Positions 60,054 through 64,000 of a DNA stretch of 64,000 nt are shown piece by piece. The DNA is taken from contig NZ_CP109027.1 in the NCBI RefSeq assembly GCF_036226885.1, positions 5,828,001 to 5,892,000 on the forward strand, given 5' to 3'. Position numbers and translations under genes: made by a program. The first letter of the stretch is position 1; every line of letters begins with the position of its first letter. Below the pieces are notes generated by a model. It did not search any database and was not told the origin of the DNA. It was given only the letters and a program-made list of their open reading frames with translations. The DNA comes from Streptomyces sp. NBC_00663. Its GTDB lineage: Bacteria > Actinomycetota > Actinomycetes > Streptomycetales > Streptomycetaceae.

Positions 60054-60308
60054 CCACCGCAAGACCCCAATATCCGGAGCCGATGACTCCGTACGGTTGC
60101 TCCGGCAAAAGGTGCGCCCGTCCACCCGGGATCCCCAACTGGGCGGCAAGGCAGCCAAGTTGATCACGCCCGCAAAACGGAAGCTGCCCCCTTCACTTTT
60201 CCGCCCGCCCCAGAACATCCCAGGCACCCCACCGCTCGCTCTGGTGCCCGCTCCCGGGGCCCCGCTACCGTGGCGCTGCCGCGCACCACCACCGAGAGAC
60301 CGAAAAAA

Positions 60309-60947
60309 TTGAGCCAGGAACCGACCATCCCCGCGGCGGGCGAACGCGCGCCGGTGTTCGGGCTGATCACGCCCGAGGACTGGTACCGCATCCCGCTCCA
60401 GCCGCAGGACCGCCGTGAGGCGTCCGTCGCCGCGCTGATCAAGCGGCAGTTCGCGGGCGTCGACGACCAGCCCGTCCTGCGCCGCAAGGCGGAGGAACAG
60501 CTGCGCGGCACCGCCGAGGCCGGCGTCGAGCAGGGCGGTGTGGTCCTGTACCTGTCGTTCCTGGAGGTCGGCGGCGTCCCGCTGTCCGCCTCCCTGCTCG
60601 TCTCTCATCTGCACCAGCGGTTCGACGGCCTCGACGCGGTCGCCGCGCTGGCCGGATCCGGCGAGGTCGGTCTGACGACCCTGCCCACGGCGGGACGGGC
60701 GGCCCGGCTGGTGCGGCGCGAGCAGTCGAAGGAGTCGCGGAAGCTGGGCTCGGAGTTCCGGGACACGGTCGTGGAGTACTTCGTACCGGTCCCGGACCGC
60801 GACGAGGTGCTGATGCTCACCTTCAGCACACCGCTGGAACCGATCGCGGACGCCATGGTGGGGCTGTTCGACGCGATCGCCGGAACGCTGCACTGGCAGC
60901 GGGAGAACAACAGGACGGGGGAGGGCGAGGCATGGGCGAGAGACTGA
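60309..60947 (+). CDS. Hypothetical protein, first gene of a WXG100-type cassette
   Basis: About 212 soluble residues beginning MSQEPTIPAAGERAPVFGLITPEDWYRIPL. TTG 60309 is favoured by GAGAGA at 60294-60299; GTG 60270 would add 13 residues. The sequence alternates helices and strands (VALIKRQFAG, VVLYLSFLEVGGVPLSASLLV, DEVLMLTFSTPLEPIADAMVGLFDAI). The last stretches resemble the end of the protein at 62642-63226 in character (a strand followed by a helix after 'ADAM'/'ADEL'). No known family recognised. It overlaps the next gene by 16 bp. Confidence 0.75.
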   Translation: MSQEPTIPAAGERAPVFGLITPEDWYRIPLQPQDRREASVAALIKRQFAGVDDQPVLRRKAEEQLRGTAEAGVEQGGVVLYLSFLEVGGVPLSASLLVSHLHQRFDGLDAVAALAGSGEVGLTTLPTAGRAARLVRREQSKESRKLGSEFRDTVVEYFVPVPDRDEVLMLTFSTPLEPIADAMVGLFDAIAGTLHWQRENNRTGEGEAWARD

Positions 60948-61234
60948 GGGTCTCCACGGACGACCTGGAGACGGCCGGCACCGGTCTGCGGACGGTGGCC
61001 ACCGAACTCGAGGGGCTCGACAAGCTGATGGACCAGTACGACCGCCGCACGGTCGGCCACCAGCAACTGCACGAGCGGCTCCAGGACTTCTCCGACGGCT
61101 GGGACGACAACCGCAAGAAGATGATCGAGGAGATCCAGGGCCTCGGCCAGGTCGCCCACGAGTCCGGCAAGGCGTACAAGGAACTCGACACCGCGCTCTA
61201 CAACGCGCTCATCGGCAAGGGGAAGAAGAAGTGA
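60932..61234 (+). CDS. WXG100-like small helical protein
   Basis: A 100-residue protein predicted as a helical hairpin: VSTDDLETAGTGLRTVATELEGLDKLMDQYDRR, then a turn at FSDGWDDNRKK in place of WXG, then a second helix and a Lys tail. Length and design match the WXG100/ESAT-6 superfamily of type VII secretion substrates or chaperones. ATG 60932 is preceded by GGGGGAGGGC. It is coupled to the upstream gene and separated from the next by a duplicated 23-bp segment. Confidence 0.7.
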   Translation: MGERLRVSTDDLETAGTGLRTVATELEGLDKLMDQYDRRTVGHQQLHERLQDFSDGWDDNRKKMIEEIQGLGQVAHESGKAYKELDTALYNALIGKGKKK

Positions 61235-61256
61235 TCGGCAAGGGGAAGAAGAAATG
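61211..61256 (+). repeat. Tandem 23-bp duplication creating the next start site
   Basis: 61211-61233 and 61234-61256 match at 22 of 23 positions. The first copy encodes the Lys-rich end of the WXG100-like protein; the second supplies the ribosome site AAGGGGAAG and, through a G-to-A change, the ATG of the following gene. Confidence 0.88.
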
Positions 61257-62645
61257 ACCCGCCCCGCCGACCACCGCTGGGAGGTGCTGGGGGAGAGCGG
61301 CGACCCGGTCCCCGGTGACGTCACCGACCTCAAGGCCCTCTCCCGCCGTTTCGAGGCCACCGCCAGGACCATCACCGACACCGCCGCCGCGCTGCGCCGC
61401 CTCGGCAACCAGGAGAGCTGGGACTCCGAGGCCGGACGCGCCTTCGCCGACAAGGCCAACGACACCGCGAAGACGGTCAGCAAGGCGCACGACCGCTACG
61501 CCGGCGCCGCGTCCGCGCTGAAGACGTACTACACCGACCTGGAGACCATCCAGGAGGACGCCGACAAGCTCCTGCGCGACGCGGAGACCAAGGCCGGCGA
61601 CCTGACCAAGGCCAGGTCGAGCGCCGAGAACCCGCCCCAGGGCACCGAGGACGCCGACCAGAAGAAGCTCGACAAGAAGGTCACCGACATCCAGGGCGGC
61701 CTGGACGACCTGCGCGGTCAGCTCGCGGACGTCAAGCGGCGGCACCAGGACGCCGGTGACAAGGCCGCGAAGAAGATCCACGACACCACCGAGGGCGACG
61801 GCCTCAACGACTCGTGGCTGGACGACCTGCGCGACGCCCTGAAGATCATCAGCGACATCACGGGCGCGATCGCCGCGGTCTGCGGCATCCTCGCGCTGCT
61901 CGTCGGCTGGATCCCGATCATCGGCCAGGCGCTCGCGGGCGTGCTCGGCACGATCGCGCTGGTGATGACGGTGATCTCCCTGGTCTGTCACGTCCTCCTC
62001 GCCATCAACGGCGACGGCTCCTGGGGCGATGTCGCCATGGACGCCCTGGGCCTGGCCACCTTCGGTATCGGCCGGGTCTTCTCCGCCGGCTCCAAACTCG
62101 CCGCCACCGTCGGACGCAGCCGCGTCTGGCAGGCCGCCGACGACTACGTCCGCGCCTGGAACCGCGGCATGAACTCCGCCGCCCGCCGCCGCCTCGTCGA
62201 GGCGATGGTCGGCCCGCGCGCCGGGGCGAACGGCGCGGGCGCCCTGCCCGACGTCTCCCTCGCCGCCGCCTTCAAGGGCCTGCCCCGCTCCTTCGCCGAC
62301 GACCTCGGCACCATCCGCGGCAACTGGCGGGACCTCTTCAAGGTCGGCGACAACCTCACCGCTGCCCGCAACGCCTACAACGCGGGCGGTGCGCGGGGCC
62401 TGGCCAGCATGTACGTCGGCCCCGGCATGGTCGACGAGCTAGGCCGCATGAAGAACATCGACCCGACCGACCTGAACTTCATCGGCACCCCGGACGCCTT
62501 CAAGCAGGCCCTCTCCTACAACTCCTGGGCCCTGGGCGCCACGGGCACCGGCGCGGGCTCCGACACCAACAGCTTCATCGGCCTGTTCGGCGGCGACGAC
62601 GAGATCGACGTGACGGGCCCGGACGCGTCACTGGCGGGGCGGTGA
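61254..62645 (+). CDS. WXG-like membrane protein, candidate type VII substrate
   Basis: A 463-residue protein. The N-terminal about 110 residues resemble a WXG100/LXG helical hairpin (LKALSRRFEATARTITDTAAALRRL, then SWDSEAGRAFADKA). A coiled-coil of about 80 residues follows, then a strongly hydrophobic pair of helices (about 200-255: ITGAIAAVCGILALLVGWIPIIGQALAGVLG), and a C-terminal domain without recognised catalytic motifs. The arrangement recalls secreted polymorphic-toxin carriers, but no toxin domain is identifiable. The stop overlaps the next start (GTGA). Confidence 0.72.
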   Translation: MTRPADHRWEVLGESGDPVPGDVTDLKALSRRFEATARTITDTAAALRRLGNQESWDSEAGRAFADKANDTAKTVSKAHDRYAGAASALKTYYTDLETIQEDADKLLRDAETKAGDLTKARSSAENPPQGTEDADQKKLDKKVTDIQGGLDDLRGQLADVKRRHQDAGDKAAKKIHDTTEGDGLNDSWLDDLRDALKIISDITGAIAAVCGILALLVGWIPIIGQALAGVLGTIALVMTVISLVCHVLLAINGDGSWGDVAMDALGLATFGIGRVFSAGSKLAATVGRSRVWQAADDYVRAWNRGMNSAARRRLVEAMVGPRAGANGAGALPDVSLAAAFKGLPRSFADDLGTIRGNWRDLFKVGDNLTAARNAYNAGGARGLASMYVGPGMVDELGRMKNIDPTDLNFIGTPDAFKQALSYNSWALGATGTGAGSDTNSFIGLFGGDDEIDVTGPDASLAGR

Positions 62646-63226
62646 CCACGGTGCAGTGGAGCGAGTGCCGCGTAGATCTTCCCGCCCCGCACAACTGGCT
62701 GGTGCTCGACCTGCGCACCGAGAACCCCGAGCCCTGGGCACGCCAGATTGCTCAGCAGCACCTGGCGGAGGGCTCACGACCGGACCTGTACGACGCCTTC
62801 GCCACGGACGTCCTCTGGTACTGGGGCGCGGCCCGCCGCCAGAACGCCCTGTGCGCGTCCCTCCTCGCCCCACCGGACACCCCGGTCCTGGCGAGCTGCA
62901 CGGTCCGCGAGGTGCGCGTCCCGCCGGTGTCGACCATGACGACCCTCCGCGAGGAGGTGGGACAGGCGGAGGGCCCGTTCTTCGGCACCCAACTGCTGGA
63001 GGAGGTGGACCTCCCGCTGGGCCCGGCGCTCCGCGTCCAGCGTATGGAACCCACGGCCCCCGACTCCTCGACCGGCGAGATCATCGAGGGCGTCGCGCAC
63101 TACGTCCTGCCCGCCCGCTTCACCGGTACGGCACTGGAGTGCCGTCTGCTGTGGAGCTCCCCGGGCCTGGGCGAGGCGCTGGCCAGGATGGCCGACGAAC
63201 TGGCGGCGTCACTCCGCCTGACGTGA
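62642..63226 (+). CDS. Hypothetical protein, last gene of the WXG100-type cassette
   Basis: A 194-residue soluble protein beginning MTTVQWSECRVDLPAPHNWLVLDL at GTG 62642, coupled to the preceding gene. Alternating helices and strands, ending RFTGTALECRLLWSSPGLGEALARMADELAASL. No signal peptide. Could be a chaperone or immunity-like partner for the upstream protein (inference from position only). Its end overlaps the convergent gene by 18 bp. Confidence 0.75.
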   Translation: MTTVQWSECRVDLPAPHNWLVLDLRTENPEPWARQIAQQHLAEGSRPDLYDAFATDVLWYWGAARRQNALCASLLAPPDTPVLASCTVREVRVPPVSTMTTLREEVGQAEGPFFGTQLLEEVDLPLGPALRVQRMEPTAPDSSTGEIIEGVAHYVLPARFTGTALECRLLWSSPGLGEALARMADELAASLRLT

Positions 63227-63736
63227 GCGCCGCCCGACCGGCAGCTCCCCGAGCCCCAGCCTCTCCCACGGCAGCATCGCCAGCGGCATCCAGCTGAAGC
63301 CGACGGCGAAGACCCCGAGCACGTTGACGAGCTGCTTCGGCAGCACCCACCCGAGCTGGGCCACGACCAGCGCGACGACCAGCAGATACACATCGAAGAC
63401 GAGCACGGCGAGAATCTTCCGCAGAGCGGCCCCGACACCGACCCGCGCCTGACCGCCCCCGAGCATCCCGAAGACGATCACCGGCACCATCAGCCCGGTG
63501 ACCCCACCGACGGCGATCCCCCCGATGACGAAGGCGATCCGCCCGTCCTCGGGCACCACGTCCGACAGCGGCGCACGGTCCACCGCGTCCCCGAGCAGCG
63601 CCACGGCCGCGTACACGCCCAGCGCCATCGCCGCCAGCACGACGACGACCCCGACCCCGAAGGCGACCTTCCCGGCAACAGAGCGCTTGCTGCGCTGCGT
63701 CGCCTCCGGCCCCTCGGCCCTCGACTCGGCGGACAT
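63209..63736 (-). CDS. Hypothetical four-helix membrane protein
   Basis: A 175-residue protein with about 20 disordered N-terminal residues and four hydrophobic segments (FGVGVVVVLAAMALGVYAAVALL, FVIGGIAVGGVTGLMVPVIVFGML, ILAVLVFDVYLLVVALVVAQL, VLGVFAVGFSWMPLAMLP). ATG 63736 is chosen because GGGAGAG lies 4 nt upstream; ATG 63748 is possible. Family not recognised. Confidence 0.78.
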   Translation of the reverse strand: MSAESRAEGPEATQRSKRSVAGKVAFGVGVVVVLAAMALGVYAAVALLGDAVDRAPLSDVVPEDGRIAFVIGGIAVGGVTGLMVPVIVFGMLGGGQARVGVGAALRKILAVLVFDVYLLVVALVVAQLGWVLPKQLVNVLGVFAVGFSWMPLAMLPWERLGLGELPVGRRSRQAE

Positions 63737-63809
63737 GGACTCTCCCATTCCTCTGCGGGGTCCGCTAGAGGATAGCCACGATGACGGGAGTGCCGTCACT
63801 GCCGGCTAC

Positions 63810-64000
63810 TCACGACAGGCCCAAGGCCTCCGTGTCCAGCACCTTTGCCGGCGGCTTCACGTCGAGGGGCTTGTCGAAGGCGCTGTAGGTGGTGGTCGTG
63901 CGGAAGTCCGAGCCGTTGTAGACGACCTTCAGGAGATACGGCTTGCCCTCCGTGGCCACGTAGAACGTGTACTTCCCGGTCTTCACCGACTTGTCGGTCA
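63810..64000 (-). CDS. C-terminal end of a probable lipoprotein, cut by the window edge
   Basis: Only the last 62 residues are visible: TDKSVKTGKYTFYVATEGKP followed by a beta-strand-rich stretch ending KVLDTEALGLS. The repeated short strands and the ending resemble the C-terminus of LppX/LprAFG-type lipoproteins of Streptomyces, but too little is present to be sure. Confidence 0.6.
   Translation of the reverse strand, partial: TDKSVKTGKYTFYVATEGKPYLLKVVYNGSDFRTTTTYSAFDKPLDVKPPAKVLDTEALGLS

Noticed and set aside
1..64000. CRISPR arrays, tRNA or rRNA genes, insertion sequences
   Set aside because: No regularly spaced direct repeats, cloverleaf sequences (apart from tmRNA) or transposase motifs were found.

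Overview
This is a high-GC actinobacterial chromosome segment, almost certainly Streptomyces. The evidence is GTG/TTG starts, dense G/C-ending codons, an actinobacterial tmRNA tag, tandem PkaA/PkaB-type kinases, a MatAB-like polysaccharide locus, a LAXTG (sortase E) surface protein and two Streptomyces-type dispersed intergenic repeats. Gene order from the NAD-glutamate dehydrogenase through pkaA/pkaB, prfB, ftsEX, smpB/ssrA to matAB looks like conserved core chromosome. I recall a similar order in S. coelicolor but could not compare sequences.

Layout. 1-4.3 kb: 3' part of a large NAD-dependent glutamate dehydrogenase. 4.4-13.5 kb: cell-wall glycopolymer genes: a GtrA flippase-like protein, a TagGH-type ABC exporter, a TetR regulator with four tandem operator-like repeats, galE, a GT-C membrane glycosyltransferase and a GT2-TagF fusion. 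An OhrR/Ohr peroxide-resistance pair with a clear operator sits inside this block. 13.6-17.3 kb: a sugar ABC importer. 17.4-24.7 kb: an FHA-FtsK/SpoIIIE-type protein divergent from two tandem Ser/Thr kinases. 24.9-31.6 kb: housekeeping block (prfB, LAXTG protein, zinc-ribbon protein, ftsE, ftsX, S41 protease with a TTA codon, smpB, ssrA).

31.6-46.2 kb is accessory: an esterase, a small secreted protein, and an oligosaccharide island (binding protein, two permeases, GH31 alpha-xylosidase, LacI repressor, GH3 glycosidase) preceded by two tandem 18-bp palindromes, then a P450, an MFS exporter and a LysR regulator. 47.4-51.8 kb: a three-gene translationally coupled MatAB-like operon (membrane protein, deacetylase-glycosyltransferase fusion, acyltransferase).

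51.8-60.1 kb is the most unusual part. Two paralogous secreted subtilases, each with three C-terminal P-type domains, lie tail-to-tail around a small cassette: a GNAT acetyltransferase, a secreted protein of unknown function, a 34-residue membrane peptide, and an XRE regulator/DUF2975 pair with three tandem 15-bp palindromes. A 15-bp motif (CTCAATTGANGCTCA) recurs three times upstream of one subtilase and twice upstream of the unknown secreted protein, in the same orientation and at a similar distance, suggesting a shared regulon. 60.3-63.2 kb holds a four-gene cassette with a WXG100-like protein and a larger WXG-like membrane protein. The window ends inside a protein that resembles the C-terminus of Streptomyces lipoproteins.
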